64,000 nucleotides of DNA from Orientallactaga sibirica (taxonomy: Eukaryota > Chordata > Mammalia > Rodentia > Dipodidae): positions 3,305,001 to 3,369,000 of the forward strand of contig JAEOAD010002712.1 of the NCBI GenBank assembly GCA_036365145.1, read 5' to 3'. Shown here one piece after another: positions 33,996-44,555 of the stretch. The notes beneath the pieces were generated by a model. It searched no databases. It saw only the letters and a program-made list of their open reading frames with translations, and had not been told where the DNA came from. Each line of letters begins with the position of its first letter. Positions within the stretch are counted from its first letter, which is position 1. The position numbers and the translations under genes are program-made.

Positions 33996-34467
33996 TATTT
34001 GCATGGGGAGAGAGAGGAAAGAGAGAGAAAGAGAGAGAAAGAGAGAGAGAATATGGGTGCACCAGGACCTCTAGCCGCTGAAAACAAACTCCAGATGCAT
34101 GCATCACTCCCTTTCTTTTCTTTCTTTCTTTCTTTCTTTTTTCCTTCTTCTTTTTTTCTTCTTTCTTTCTTTTTGAGGTAGGGACTCATTCTAGCCCAGG
34201 CTGACCTGGAATTCACAATGTAGTCTCAGGCCTCAGATTCATGGTGATCCTCCTACCTCTGCCTCCTGAATGCTGGGATTAAAGGTGTGCTTTGCACGCA
34301 CCACTTTCTGCATCTGGCTTTACATGGGTACTGGGGAATTGAACCTGGGTCATTAGTTTTTTCAGGAAAGTGGCTTAATTACTGGGCCATCTCTCCAGCC
34401 CTCAAGTTACAAATTTTAATAAAACACCTGAATCTATGAGTGGACATATATTCCAACTACCACACTG
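33720..34467 (-). mobile_element. LTR-type insertion carrying SINEs and a (TTA)n tract
   Basis: Minus-strand LTR-like blocks at 33720-33958 and 34401-34467 flank a microsatellite (TTA)n at 33960-33994 and a nested SINE pair. Confidence 0.45.
33995..34400 (-). repeat. DIP-like SINE split by a B1-type SINE
   Basis: The DIP-like parts are 33995-34111 and 34297-34400. A B1 complement with a (TTTC)n-rich end occupies 34112-34296. GCATGCATCACT/GCACGCACCACT mark the junctions. Confidence 0.85.
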
Positions 34468-35068
34468 ACACTCTTGAACATGGAGGTGGCTTGAAGTTAG
34501 AATGCTCCTCAAATTCATCTTTATTACCACCCTCCAGATTAAAGCATTTGGTAGCCCACCTATGGAAGTATAACAAATGCAAGAAAGAAAGGGTCATTGG
34601 ATTTGAGTTTTGGAAATGTCCACTGGGTGATGGGAGGCAGGCTTACTGAAGTTTCTGTGTAGATGCCTAATGGAGCCATGAGGATGGATGAACCATGGGT
34701 TTCAGTGGAGACCCCAGGATTTTGGAGTTGCCAGGACTATAGAACATCTGCCAAGGAGAGCTGTTGGCTTGGGATGCCAGGGTATGGGCAGTCCAGCTGG
34801 AGTGGTGAAACTGAAAGCCCAGGGACTTTGTTGTATATCCCAGGTGAACACAGAACTTCAAGAGTTGATATTTGCCCTGCTTGTTTTAGATATTGTTTTG
34901 GTTCAACCTTTCCTTGCTATGCCCAATGCCATCATTTGCAGTGTGAATGTTTATTCTGGGCCATTATGTGTATTTAACTTGTGTTTTGGTTTTACAGGCT
35001 CACAGTTAAGACTTTGGACTAGTAAGATGTTGGAAACAGTGTTGGGATTGATAAAAACTATGACACTT

Positions 35069-35263
35069 GGGCTGGAGAGATGACTTAGTGGTTAAGGTGT
35101 TTGTCTGCAGAGCCTGAGGACCCAGGTTCAATTCCCTAGAACCCATGAAAGCCAGATGCACGTGGTGGAGTTTATAGTGGCTAGAGGCACTGGCATGCCT
35201 ATTCTCTCTCCCCTCCTCTTTCTCTCTCATAAATAAATTTTTAAAAATTAAAAATATTTTAAA
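35069..35263 (+). repeat. DIP-like SINE
   Basis: GGGCTGGAGAGATGACTTAG to CATAAATAAATTTTT. It interrupts the MaLR internal 3' end. Confidence 0.9.
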
Positions 35264-35342
35264 AGCCATAAAACTTTTAAAGTTGTACTGAATACATGTT
35301 TACATTGAGATGATAGTGAGTTTTTGGGGTCAGAGGTGGACT

Positions 35343-35540
35343 GTGGTGATTTGAATATGATGCCCTCATAAACTCATGTGTTCTGAGTGCTTGGTCCCCA
35401 GCTTGTGACAGTTTGGGAAGAGAAGCCTTGCTGGAGAATTTGTGTTCCTGGGGGCAGGCTTAGGGTGTTATCGCCAGCTGGGAACCAAACATTGAGAACT
35501 CATGAGCTGATGGGAGACAGCTGGTTCAAGCAGTCACACT
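35343..35540. mobile_element. Two LTR heads in inverted orientation
   Basis: 35343-35470 is the start of a plus-strand LTR (AACTCATGTGTTCTGAGTGC, TTGGTCCCCAGCT). 35471-35540 is the start of a related LTR on the minus strand (CAGCTGGGAACCAAACATTG, AGAACTCATGAGCTGATGGG). Together they form an imperfect hairpin. Confidence 0.5.
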
Positions 35541-37757
35541 AGGAAAGCCTGGTGTGGTCATCTCGGATTTCCTCGTGCTCTCGGTTCAAGCTGTGTATTC
35601 TGGGAGAAAGATGACAATGTCCTTTCTTACAATGCCCAACAAAGAACTTTGAGAGAAAAGACAGAATCCGAAAGTTCCCTGGAAGTCTTTTGGCAGATCA
35701 CCCCCAAGTAGTTTTTCTATATTTTTCCTCAAGAAGTAGAGAGGAAGAGGGAGCCTTCTTCATGGCACATCAAACTTGGTTGAGGCCAGTTCTATACCAT
35801 GAGGGAGGGAATCAGGTCAAGAAGCCCATGGGGAGGACTTAAGTCTGAACTGTCCTTTAGCTGCCTCTGACCTGAAGAAGAGAGGGGGAGAGAGAGGGGA
35901 AAGAGAAAAACAAGAGAGGAGAGAGACAGAGATGGAGGAGTGGAGAGAGGAGAGAGGTAAGGGAGGGGAGAGAGAGATCTTGCATGGCGAAGGAGGGTGG
36001 TGGTGAGGACATTACATGGGGCCATATGCACCTGTTCCTCAGTGGGGAGGTGGAGTCACAGCCCTCACAGAACACCCATGCCTAGCCTCGCTGTCCTGCT
36101 TTTGTTGAACTGGAGCTCCCAGGAGAACTGTACATTTGAATGAACGTTCAAGAACTGATCCAGGGCAAGATGCCATGGAGGCCAGCTGAGAAAGTGATTG
36201 CCCTAAGAAATGCTCTCCAGGGCAGTGGTGCAGCTGGAGAAAAGTTACTCCTCAGAGCCCCACAAGGTTGCTGAGGGACTGGAACATTGGGTTCTCCTTT
36301 GTGGCTCTACAAGGGAGAATTACACTTGAATCCAAGAGCTGTCTTGTCTGGGCATTGTAGCAGGTCCCTACAAGCCTTCCTTCCTTTAGGCCTCACATTG
36401 TCCTGGGAGAAAAATGTGCTTTCTGCACCCTGTGTGGTCTCACCTGGTTGTGGGGGCAGAAGTGAGCAGCAGCCTGAGGCCTGTGTGTCCCTGAAGTAGG
36501 AGCTCAGAGCTGGCGCATCCCACATGGGGACACTGGTAGAGGTCACTCTGTGATCCCCGCAAGAGAAGTAATGGGGTGATTTAGGGAGGAGAACATATGC
36601 CAGGCCTTCTGACATCACTGACAGCAGGCTACCCAAACTGGACACTGGGTTTTGTTGTTTGTTTATTTTATAAAGCCCTCCACCCTAAAGTCCATGAACT
36701 ATATATACTAGCTTTCCAGTTCCTGAATGCCAGCTGGATGCAATTTGTATCTGCCACTCAGTACCCTGTGACAATTGTTCAACATCTGGGCCTCCAGTTT
36801 CCCACTGTGAGCCCACTGTGAGGTGAATGACATCTGCCCGGTGCTAGTACAGAGCTCTGCAGCCAGGCACTGGCACCACAGTTTGCAGCTTCAGGCTTTC
36901 CTTTCAGCCATGGCCCTGGAATGTTTTCCCCATCCAAAGGCAACAGCTCAGAGACTGCCGCCCTGCAGGGCTGCATCCTAGGATTCATCCCAAGAAACAA
37001 CAAAGAGGGCCTGGGACCCCTCCCTTGGGCACAAGCTCATAGCAGGATGCAGGGAGAGGCCCTGCATGCAACAGGCCTGGGCTGGAACCCAAGCCTTTTG
37101 GTTCTGCGCCCTTCACATCAAAACAAGTTCCCTGTTCATACTTCCTTCTGAGCCTTTGTCACCCTCAGCAAATGCATGCCACACTTCTATGCCAACACCT
37201 CAGCCACCCACTCACCTGCCCCTATTCGCATAAACAATGGTCAACACCTGTGCTGATGCACAGCCCAACAGGGCCAGTGATATGGGGAGGCGGATGCAGC
37301 CTATAGGGTGACACATATATGTGCAGAACCTGAAGTCACCTGCAGCTGATGCCACAGGAAGGTGCCAGTGAGGGCGGGAGGCCTTTGGGGTAGGACTAGT
37401 TTTCCTGCAACACAGGAACAAAGTGAGAGCAGATGGCCAGGCAAGGCCTGCGGCTGCCCTGGAAGGCTGCCCAGCTTGTCCACACACATAGCAGCCCTCC
37501 CTCTCCATCTGGCCCTACAGCAATCCCTGTGGCTGGCTGCTATCCCGCTGCATATTGAAAATGCTCTTGGGGGAATCACTGTGTTCTCTGACCACTAATG
37601 CAGCACCTGTGTCTATGCATCTCAGAGCCGCTTGTACTGCCACATCTGGCACCAAAGGCCTCGCCTGCATCCTTGGACTCTCTCCTCTGTGGGTTGCACC
37701 TTACTCCCGGTGCTCTGTTGCCCACCAGTCACTTCCCTTGCTTCCCCCCCCCCCCCG
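35541..37757. other. Intergenic; GA-rich tract and MIR-like scrap
   Basis: 35876-35978 is a purine-rich GA/GGA low-complexity tract. 36755-36825 (TCTGCCACTCAGTACCCTGT) looks MIR-derived. No exon is recognised. Confidence 0.5.
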
Positions 37758-37995
37758 CCTTTTTAAAACATTTAAAAAATATTTTATTTATTAATTTATT
37801 TGAGAGAGAGAAAGAGGCAGAGAGAGAGAGGGAGAAGGAGAGAATGGGCGTGCTAGGGCCTCCAGCTATTGCAAATAAACTCCAGATGCGTGCGCCCCCT
37901 TGTGCATCTGGCTTACGTGGGTCCTGGAGAGTGGAACCAGGATCCTTTGACTTTGCAGGCAAACCCCTTAACCACTAAGCCATCTCTTCAGCCCT
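37758..37995 (-). repeat. DIP-like SINE
   Basis: Complete, preceded by a 14-bp C run. It contains GCGCCCCCTTGTGC at 37892-37905. Confidence 0.92.
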
Positions 37996-37997
37996 CC

Positions 37998-38236
37998 TTT
38001 TATTTTTCCTTATGAAAGAGCAAGAGAGAGAGAGAGAGAGAGAGAGAGAATTGGTGCACCAGGGCCTCCAGCCACTGCAATCAAACTCCAGATGTGTGCA
38101 CCATCTTGTGCACATGCAAGACCTTGCATGTGCATCATTTTGTGCATCTGGCTTGCTTGGGATCTAAGGTGTCAAACATGGGTCCTTAGGCTTTTCAGGC
38201 CAGTGCCTTAACTGCTAAGCTGTCTGCAGCTCTCCC
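37998..38236 (-). repeat. DIP-like SINE, diverged
   Basis: It has an (AG)n stretch at 38020-38049 and a duplicated CATGCAAGACCTTGCATG hairpin in the middle. Confidence 0.85.
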
Positions 38237-38639
38237 TTGCCTTTTCCTTCCTCTCCTGCCCAGAACAGCCTCAGGGTTCCCTCCCCTCTTCCTGCTCACT
38301 TCACCACTAGCAGTGGGCATCTGTCCCTACACCAGCTCCTGTCAGCATCTACTGCCAGCTGTGTCTCAGCCTAGATCACAGTTGAGATCTTGTACTTAGA
38401 ATCACCTACCCACCCCTCCTCCCACTTCACCTCTGCGCTAAAGGCCATTCGTCTGGTCACTTAAGCTGGGACTTGTCCTCCCTGTTTACTCTGCATACAG
38501 CTGCTTGCCGTGTCTCATCTGATGTCCCTACCTCTCCAACTTCCTTGAACTCGCCTCCTTCAATCCCAGCCACCCCTGGGTTCCTGCCTGGCTATTTGTA
38601 CCCCACATTCCTTCTCTATGAGCATGGTTTTCCTAGAAC

Positions 38640-38985
38640 ACACATCTGCTCATGCTTGCCTACTCCCAGCTTGCTCAACCTGTGGGCCTCCGTGCATCTG
38701 CCAGTCTCCCTTCTATTTCCTACTCTGCCGTTGAGCCTCATTCAAATGTCACCTCCCCAGGAACATTTGCCCCAACCTGCATGCCTGCCATTTTTCTCAG
38801 TCTGGCTCCTCTCTGCTGGGTCCCCTGAACGTGTTAGGCAAAGAGCAGCATGCCACACAGAGAAAGCTGGCTTAGACCTGCCTCACCTTCCCCGGGGACC
38901 TGGGCTAGATCAAGAGCAGTCTTCTGTCTTTCTATCCCCAGCATCTGTCACTGCGCCTGTTGCCCAGTAAATGTTGATGATAACA
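38640..38985 (+). mobile_element. L2 (LINE-2) 3' end remnant
   Basis: CATTCAAATGTCACCTCCCC, AGGAACATTTGCCCC and a terminal CCCAGTAAATGTTGATGA match the conserved L2 3' end in order. Confidence 0.6.
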
Positions 38986-39045
38986 GTCAAGAACAAAGAG
39001 AATGGATGGGGAAAAGCTAAGGCAGACAGAACTCCTACAGAGCTA

Positions 39046-39170
39046 TGGAGGCTCCTTTAAGGTCTTCTAACCTAATACTTTCCACCTCATAAGAGGCTAG
39101 AGGGGTGGAATAGCTCCCCCAGGTCACACAGCTCATGAAGACAGAGGTAGAAGTGCACCCGCGCCTCCAA
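39046..39170 (-). repeat. MIR-like remnant
   Basis: CCAGGTCACACAGCTCATGA is the MIR core complement. Confidence 0.5.
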
Positions 39171-39179
39171 TTTCACCAT

Positions 39180-39195
39180 GCCGCCCCCTGGTGGA
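39180..39195 (-). promoter_or_regulatory. CTCF-core-like motif outside any SINE
   Basis: GCCGCCCCCTGGTGGA is the complement of a strong CTCF core (CCACCAGGGGGCGGC). Occupancy is not shown by sequence. Confidence 0.45.
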
Positions 39196-39254
39196 GGAAT
39201 TGGGTCTGCTCCGGAAGCGCTCCTGAAGTTCTTTATAAACTACATTTTGTGCTG

Positions 39255-39540
39255 CCACAGGTCATTTGTAAATGGAAAGCTGGTGCTTACAGTCCTGGAG
39301 CTAGGAAGTCCAAGGTTAAGGAGTCTGGTGAGTGGCTGTCCTCACCCATGGTGACTTTTATGTGTCCTCATATGGTGGACGGGGCCAATGACCCCTCAAG
39401 CCTCTTTTATAAGGGCAGTGACCCCATTCACAAGGGCAGAGCCCTCACGACCAAATCGTCCCAAAGGATCCACCTCTTAACACCTTTGCCTTAGGGGTCA
39501 GGGTTCAAACTGTGACTCTGGGGAGGAGGGACACAGATAT
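39255..39540 (-). mobile_element. MaLR (MST/MLT1-like) LTR remnant
   Basis: CAGTCCTGGAGCTAGGAAGT, TCACAAGGGCAGAGCCCTCA and ACCTCTTAACACCTTTGCC match the complement of these LTRs in order. Confidence 0.65.
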
Positions 39541-39613
39541 GCAGACTTATTATCCATTATTGGTTGTGACATTTTTTAAAATTGATGAACCATATCCCCA
39601 GCCCAAGTTTTAA

Positions 39614-39838
39614 CATGGGGGGGGTGCTCACTCTAGCCCAGGCTGACCTGGAACTCGCTCTGTAGTTGCAGGCTGTCCTCAAACTCATAGTGACCCTCCT
39701 ACCTCTGCCTTCTGAGTGCTGGGATGACAGGCGTGCGCCACCTTGTACATTTGGTTTTATGTGGGTTCTGGGGAACAGAACTTGGGTCCTTTGGTTTTGT
39801 AGGCAAGTGTCTTAACTGCTAAGCCATTCTCCATCCCT
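39614..39838 (-). repeat. B1-type SINE fused to a DIP-like SINE head
   Basis: The B1 complement is 39614-39739. It inserted into a DIP-like element whose head continues at 39740-39838. Confidence 0.82.
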
Positions 39839-40486
39839 GAGCCCAGTTTTTATAGCTTTTATTATCTAATTTATATGATTCTGGAGGCTAAAACCGACAA
39901 TCCCTCCTTTTATCTTTCTTTGTAGAAATATTTAGTAAGACTTGAAAGACTTTCCATAATTTTTTACTTTAACTTGCTCCAAGTAATCCTGGAGAGAAGA
40001 GTTATTCTCAAAATGTCTGATTTCAAATTGTCAGTAGGCAAATCTTGGGGTTTCCTGTAAGGACAGGCCCCTACAGGTGGCTCTGGGCAGCAGTGATGCG
40101 CAGCCCTCGAGGGGCCTTTAACACGAAACAGGAAGTTTAGAGCGATGAAGCATGGCTGCTTTCGTTCAGCCAGGGTACCACTGCTTCCTGAGTGCCCACT
40201 CTTTCTTTTTTTTAGGTGCTGGGGATATTGCCGTGGACAAAACAACAAACTCATATGGAGCGAAGGCAGAATGGAACAATATGAGTTTGACTTTGGACGT
40301 GGCAAAGCCAAGATGTCTCCTACTCTTCTAAGAATACTTAGAAGTATTCTTGGCTCAAAACACGCAGTGCAAATAGTCTCTCACTTGAGATCTCACCACC
40401 TGTAAACGAAAACGGACATGACGTCTGTTCTCAGCACCCAATGCCTGGCAGGGCCCACATTAAAAAAAAAAACATTCCTATGTGTG
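39839..40486. other. Intergenic, nothing recognised
   Basis: AT-rich single-copy sequence. The local palindrome CTAAGAATACTTAG lies at about 40327. Confidence 0.5.
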
Positions 40487-40756
40487 TGTGTGTTTGTTTG
40501 TGTATGCAGATATACATGTGTGTTGTGTTGAGGCCAGAGACTGACATAGGGTGTCTTTTTCTATCAATCCTCACCTTTTTATTGAAACAGTCTTTCACTA
40601 GTTATCCCCCAGTCCTGGAGATCTGCCTGCCTCTGTTTCCTCAGTGCTGGGTGCCAGGCATGAGCCACCATGCACAGCTTTACATGGATGTGGAGAATCT
40701 GAACCCAGGCCACCACACTTGTGTGGCAAGCACTTTACGTACTCCAGCCCCAGAAC
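40487..40756 (-). repeat. B2/B3/B4-family SINE, old
   Basis: TG-rich end, then GGAGATCTGCCTGCCTCTGT, GCCAGGCATGAGCCACCATG, AGCACTTTACGTACTCCAGC. Confidence 0.65.
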
Positions 40757-40974
40757 CTGGATTTCTTTTTGTTGAAGGATGAGTTGTGACAGTGGGGCAG
40801 GGACAATGGATACGCATGAGAGGCTGGTACTGGGGCCCAGCTTGAGGCAGAATCTACATGAGTCCAGAGCTTACTCAGACACTCGTGGGAGGAATCAGGA
40901 GACTACCTGGAATTGGAATCAACCAGGCAACATTTTAAGAAGAAAATTGGCATGAGCTTAGTCTTAAAAAATGG

Positions 40975-41080
40975 ATGGAGGCACACTCCCAGCACTCAGG
41001 GGGCTGAGGCAAGATGATTGTACGTTCAAGTCCAGCCTGAGCTACACAAGAAGACCTTATTTCAAAGACAGAAAGATGAT
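40975..41080 (+). repeat. Old B1-like SINE
   Basis: AGCACTCAGGGGGCTGAGGC, TTCAAGTCCAGCCTGAGC. Confidence 0.65.
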
Positions 41081-41289
41081 TAATGAAGGAAGGAGGAAAG
41101 AAGTGAAGGGGTGGGAAAGGGAGTTTCCTGTAACATGTCACTGACCAGCACATACTCTGACCTACCAATGTTTGCTCTAATGTCTGCCCGCCTCTGCCAA
41201 GCGATCCTTAACATTCTCTTTTCTCAATGATGTGCGCTGGTTCTGGCCAGGAATTGAGATTTGTCACTCCACCCCTAAACCACTTTTTC

Positions 41290-41403
41290 CATCGTCACTG
41301 CCACCATGCTCCACTGTCTCCTTAGTGAGCGCTCAGCATATTGCTGCCTGTCACAATAATCTGGCTCATATTAAGTGCTCAGCAAACATTTGTTGAATGA
41401 ACA
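41290..41403 (+). mobile_element. L2/MIR 3' end remnant
   Basis: CTCATATTAAGTGCTCAGCA followed by AACATTTGTTGAATGAAC is the shared 3' end of L2/MIR. Confidence 0.6.
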
Positions 41404-41499
41404 CATATGCCATGGGTCTCTTTTCATACTCTTGGGGTGGCTCCTTTCCAGATGTGTAGGTTCTCCCCAGAACTGGTGACATTTAAAAGTTGAGCACTT

Positions 41500-41642
41500 T
41501 GGCTGGGCATAGTGAAGCAATCCCAGCACTCAGGAGGAAGAGGCAGGGGGATCACTGTGAGTTTGAGGCTAGCCTGAGACTACATAATGAATTGCAGGTC
41601 AGCCTGGGCTAGAGTGAAACCCTACCTTGAAAAATACAAACA
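41500..41642 (+). repeat. B1-type SINE
   Basis: GGCTGGGCATAGTGAAGCAA to AAAAATACAAACA. Confidence 0.9.
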
Positions 41643-41855
41643 GGGCTGGAGGGATGGCTTAGTGGTTAAGGCGTTTGCCTGCAAAGCCAAGGACCCGGTT
41701 CCCTTCCCCAGGACCCACGTTAGCCAGATGCACAAGGGGGCGCATGCATCTAGAGTTCGTTTGCCATGGCTGGAGGCCCTGGTGCACCCATTCTCTCTCT
41801 CTCCCCCTCTTTCTTGGTCAAATAAATAAATTAATTTAATACTTTTTTAAAAAGA
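41643..41855 (+). repeat. DIP-like SINE inserted in the B1 tail
   Basis: AAAAATACAAACA precedes (41629-41642) and follows (from 41856), so it landed in the B1's A-tail. It carries GCACAAGGGGGCGC at 41730-41743. Confidence 0.93.
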
Positions 41856-41875
41856 AAAATACAAACAAAAATTTG

Positions 41876-42068
41876 AGCAGTTCATGATGGCTCAGCAGTT
41901 CAGGTACTTGCCTATAAAACCTAATGACACGGGTTTAATTCCCCAGTACCCACGTAAAGCCAGATGCATGAAGTAGTACATGCATCTGGAATTTGTTTGC
42001 AGTGGCTAAAGGCCCTGGTGTGCCCATTCTCTCTCTCTCTCTCTCTTTCCTTGCAAATAAATAAAATA
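41876..42068 (+). repeat. DIP-like SINE, diverged head
   Basis: AGTTCATGATGGCTCAGCAG to AAATAAATAAAATAA. Confidence 0.88.
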
Positions 42069-42069
42069 A

Positions 42070-42195
42070 GCCAGGTGTGGTGACACACACCTTTAATCCT
42101 AGCACTCAGGAGACAGAGGTGGAGGATTTGAGTTCAAGATCAGCCTGGGACAACAGAGTGAGTCCCAGGTCAGCGTGGGGTAGAGAGAGACTCTA

Positions 42196-42236
<41 letters not shown>
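42070..42236 (+). repeat. B1-type SINE with 38-bp A-tail
   Basis: It abuts the preceding DIP-like tail. The A-tail (42199-42236) is uninterrupted, suggesting a recent insertion or microsatellite growth. Confidence 0.92.
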
Positions 42237-42239
<3 letters not shown>

Positions 42240-42684
42240 CAAAATAAATAATTAAATAATAAAATTGTACTTCAGGATCACTCTAGAACTTTGCATAATT
42301 CTTCGTAATTGGCTTTCTCAGATTTTCATTTAACAATGCTGTATTCCATGCCTCTCTATTCCAGGATTTAAGCTGGCTACAAGCAACTTGGGGTTCAACT
42401 ACTGTGAAACAAATAATGATAAATAACTAGTTTATGTTGGTTTACATGCACATGGTATGTGCACACTGTGTGTGGAGGAATGAACTGTTGATGTATACTA
42501 GAGAGATTTCTCACAGTAGAAACAGCAGAGCTGGATGTGGGTCTTGCAGGACAAGTGTGTCCTCTGCACAAACATGATTGGAATGACAGGGGAGTGGGTA
42601 CAAATGGAATTCCAGACGAAAAGAATAACAGGTGTGAAGATGGTATAAGGAGGAGAAACTGAGAAAATGTGTTAGGTCTGAGCA
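42237..42684. other. Intergenic, nothing recognised
   Basis: AT-rich single-copy sequence. Confidence 0.5.
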
Positions 42685-42990
42685 GGGCTGGGGAGATGGC
42701 TCAGCTGTGAAGGGTGCTTGCTTGCAAACCTGTCCACCATATTCAAATCCCCAGCAGCCAAGGGAAGCTGGCTGTAGAGTAACACATGCATCTGTGATCC
42801 CAGCACCTAGGACAGCAGGAGGCAGAGCCACAAGAACCCAAAGCTCCCAGGCCAGCTAGTCTGAAGTTCCTCTGTAGTCTGGCAGTTCATTTGCAGTGGC
42901 CAAGAAACCCTGTCTCAAAGAAGGTGGAGCACAGGCACCTCGAAGTTGTCCCCTGAGAGAGAGAGAGAGAGAGAAATAAAAGTGTAAAAA
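42685..42990 (+). repeat. B2/B3-like SINE
   Basis: GGGCTGGGGAGATGGCTCAG, ATCTGTGATCCCAGCACCTA, AAACCCTGTCTCAAAGAAGG and an (AG)n-rich end. Confidence 0.72.
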
Positions 42991-42999
42991 TCAGAAAAA

Positions 43000-43096
43000 A
43001 AGCAAGTAAGAGCAGCAGCGAGAAGGTACAGGCTGGATTTGGAAACGGTTAGCCAGTGAGCTCCAAGGACAGCAATCTGTAAGAGGCACTAAAACA

Positions 43097-43130
<34 letters not shown>

Positions 43131-43857
43131 CCACGATGTCACTGACTTCAGCTGCTTGAAGCTCCTTACAGAACTTCTGAGATCTGGATTAGTCCTACTT
43201 CTATCAGGTAACACATCGCCCTTGAATGCTAATTTAAAAATTCACCTGGCCAGCAATTCCAATTAGCTTATTCTATATTCAGTGCCTATAATAAATTATT
43301 TTTAACATATAGCTTATAATTTTTTTAGTAGGATACTGGGTTCCTTTTAATTCCATGATGAAGAGATATTTTAAGAAAATTGACCTATTTCTGCGTCACC
43401 AAATTGTTAGCTTCCTGGTAAGGCACATTATCTGCTAACAGCCCTGGACGCAGGTCTCTGCTCCTTTCCAGGGTAAAAGTGGGTCTGTTCCATTTTGGCT
43501 GGGTGAGCTGAAAATGGTCCCCCGGAGGTTATGGTCAATGACACATTAATTCTGTGCTTAACAGCCCAGATGAGCTATTTGGTAGTCTTTCCTGGTGATT
43601 TATTTTTTCCACAGAGCTTTTAAAGGCAAAACTTGCTCATCTCTACATGTGACCAGGCCTCCATATTCTCATGGATTCTCCAAAACCTCAGGGTCTTCTG
43701 CGTTCTAGTAAATTTCGAGTGCAGAAGTATAGTTTGATTTAACTGTACCGTGAATTTATGTGTACACTTTATATCATTGCTATCAATACCCACTCGTTTC
43801 TTTTAAAATCACTCTTTCTCTTCGTGGCTGTTGGGCCTAATGCAAATAATGGTTTCA
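43000..43857. other. NEK2 upstream flank, no gene; (CA)n at 43098-43128
   Basis: SINE-free sequence of about 850 bp next to the CpG island. It holds one CA microsatellite; distal regulatory function is possible but unsupported. Confidence 0.5.
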
Positions 43858-44235
43858 ACCTTGCCGGGCGCCCATGTCCCGGTGGGAAACGACACGACTT
43901 CTTCCTTTACACATTGTGCTGTCGACGACTACGCAGTGCTCAGCGCGGCCCTGGCCCCGTGGGAAGCCGCCCCGCGCGTCTTCGGGGAGGTCTGTGCTTT
44001 CCACCTGCACTCAGCGGTCAGCAAGCGCTCGACACGGACCAGCTCCGGTTCGCGGGCATCCGAGGCTGAGCGAGGAGGGTCAGCGGGCGGAGGCCCGGCG
44101 CTGTGGGCGGTCCCTGGAGCTCGGCCACTGGACCCTGGAGCGAGCGCCGGCGGCGAGCCCCGGCTTTGCCTGTCCGCCCGGTGGAGCCCCGCCCCTGGGA
44201 AGCCGCACGCGGAAGTGGGCGCCGACGCCGACGCG

Positions 44236-44248
44236 GTCGCCTAGCGAC
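44236..44248 (+). promoter_or_regulatory. RFX X-box-like palindrome
   Basis: GTCGCCTAGCGAC is a perfect inverted repeat around C-T-A. It differs from the canonical RFX site GTTGCCTAGCAAC only by two T/C-type changes that create CpGs. RFX factors drive centrosome and cilium genes. Confidence 0.5.
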
Positions 44249-44255
44249 ACACAGC

Positions 44256-44270
44256 TTCCCAGGATGCCCG
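44256..44270 (+). promoter_or_regulatory. ZNF143-like motif
   Basis: TTCCCAGGATGCCCG resembles the core of the ZNF143/SBS promoter motif (TTCCCAGAATGC). Confidence 0.4.
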
Positions 44271-44289
44271 GGGTGTTGTGTTGTCTCAG

Positions 44290-44327
44290 CCAATCAGAGA
44301 AGCGGAGCCCCTTCCCCGTCCGCCAAT
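44290..44327 (+). promoter_or_regulatory. Two CCAAT boxes 33 bp apart (NF-Y)
   Basis: CCAATCAG at 44290 and CCAATAGG at 44323 have the three-helical-turn spacing typical of NF-Y sites in G2/M promoters. They lie 130-170 bp upstream of the start codon. Confidence 0.65.
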
Positions 44328-44345
44328 AGGCTGCGAGGACGCGGC

Positions 44346-44360
44346 CCGCGACGGTTGAGC
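44346..44360 (+). promoter_or_regulatory. Weak CDE/CHR-like element
   Basis: CCGCGACGGTTGAGC aligns with the CDE, 4-nt spacer, CHR layout of cell-cycle promoters (GGCGG, 4 nt, TTTGAA), but the CHR half is imperfect. Confidence 0.3.
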
Positions 44361-44459
44361 TGGGCGGACGGTTGGTGGAGCGGAGCGGAGCGGCGCCGCG
44401 GTGGGGTCGGCTCGGCTCACTTCGCCCCGGCTCGGTGCGCGGCCCGGCCCTGGCCCGCC

Positions 44460-44555
44460 ATGCCGTCCCGGGTGGAGGACTACGAGGTGCTGCACGGCAT
44501 CGGCACGGGCTCCTACGGCCGCTGCCGCAAGATCCGGAGGAAGAGCGACGGCAAG
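44460..44555 (+). CDS. NEK2: NEK2 exon 1, codons 1-32
   Basis: It encodes the N-terminus and the nucleotide-binding glycine loop. The donor is AAG|GTGAGG, phase 0. The ATG context GCCCGCCATGC has a purine at -3, and no in-frame stop lies upstream as far as 44103. Confidence 0.96.

Larger units (their letters stand above)
33363..35342 (+). mobile_element. MaLR-type internal region, non-coding, interrupted
   Basis: TTTGGTAACAGAAGAGTGGG at 33394 resembles the start of MaLR internal sequence next to a 5' LTR. CACAGTTAAGACTTTGGACT (from 34999) and GGTCAGAGGTGGACTGTGGT (ending 35347) resemble its 3' end running into a plus-strand LTR. The stretch is split by an opposite-orientation LTR (33720-34467) and by SINEs. 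MaLR elements of this kind lack viral genes. Confidence 0.5.
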
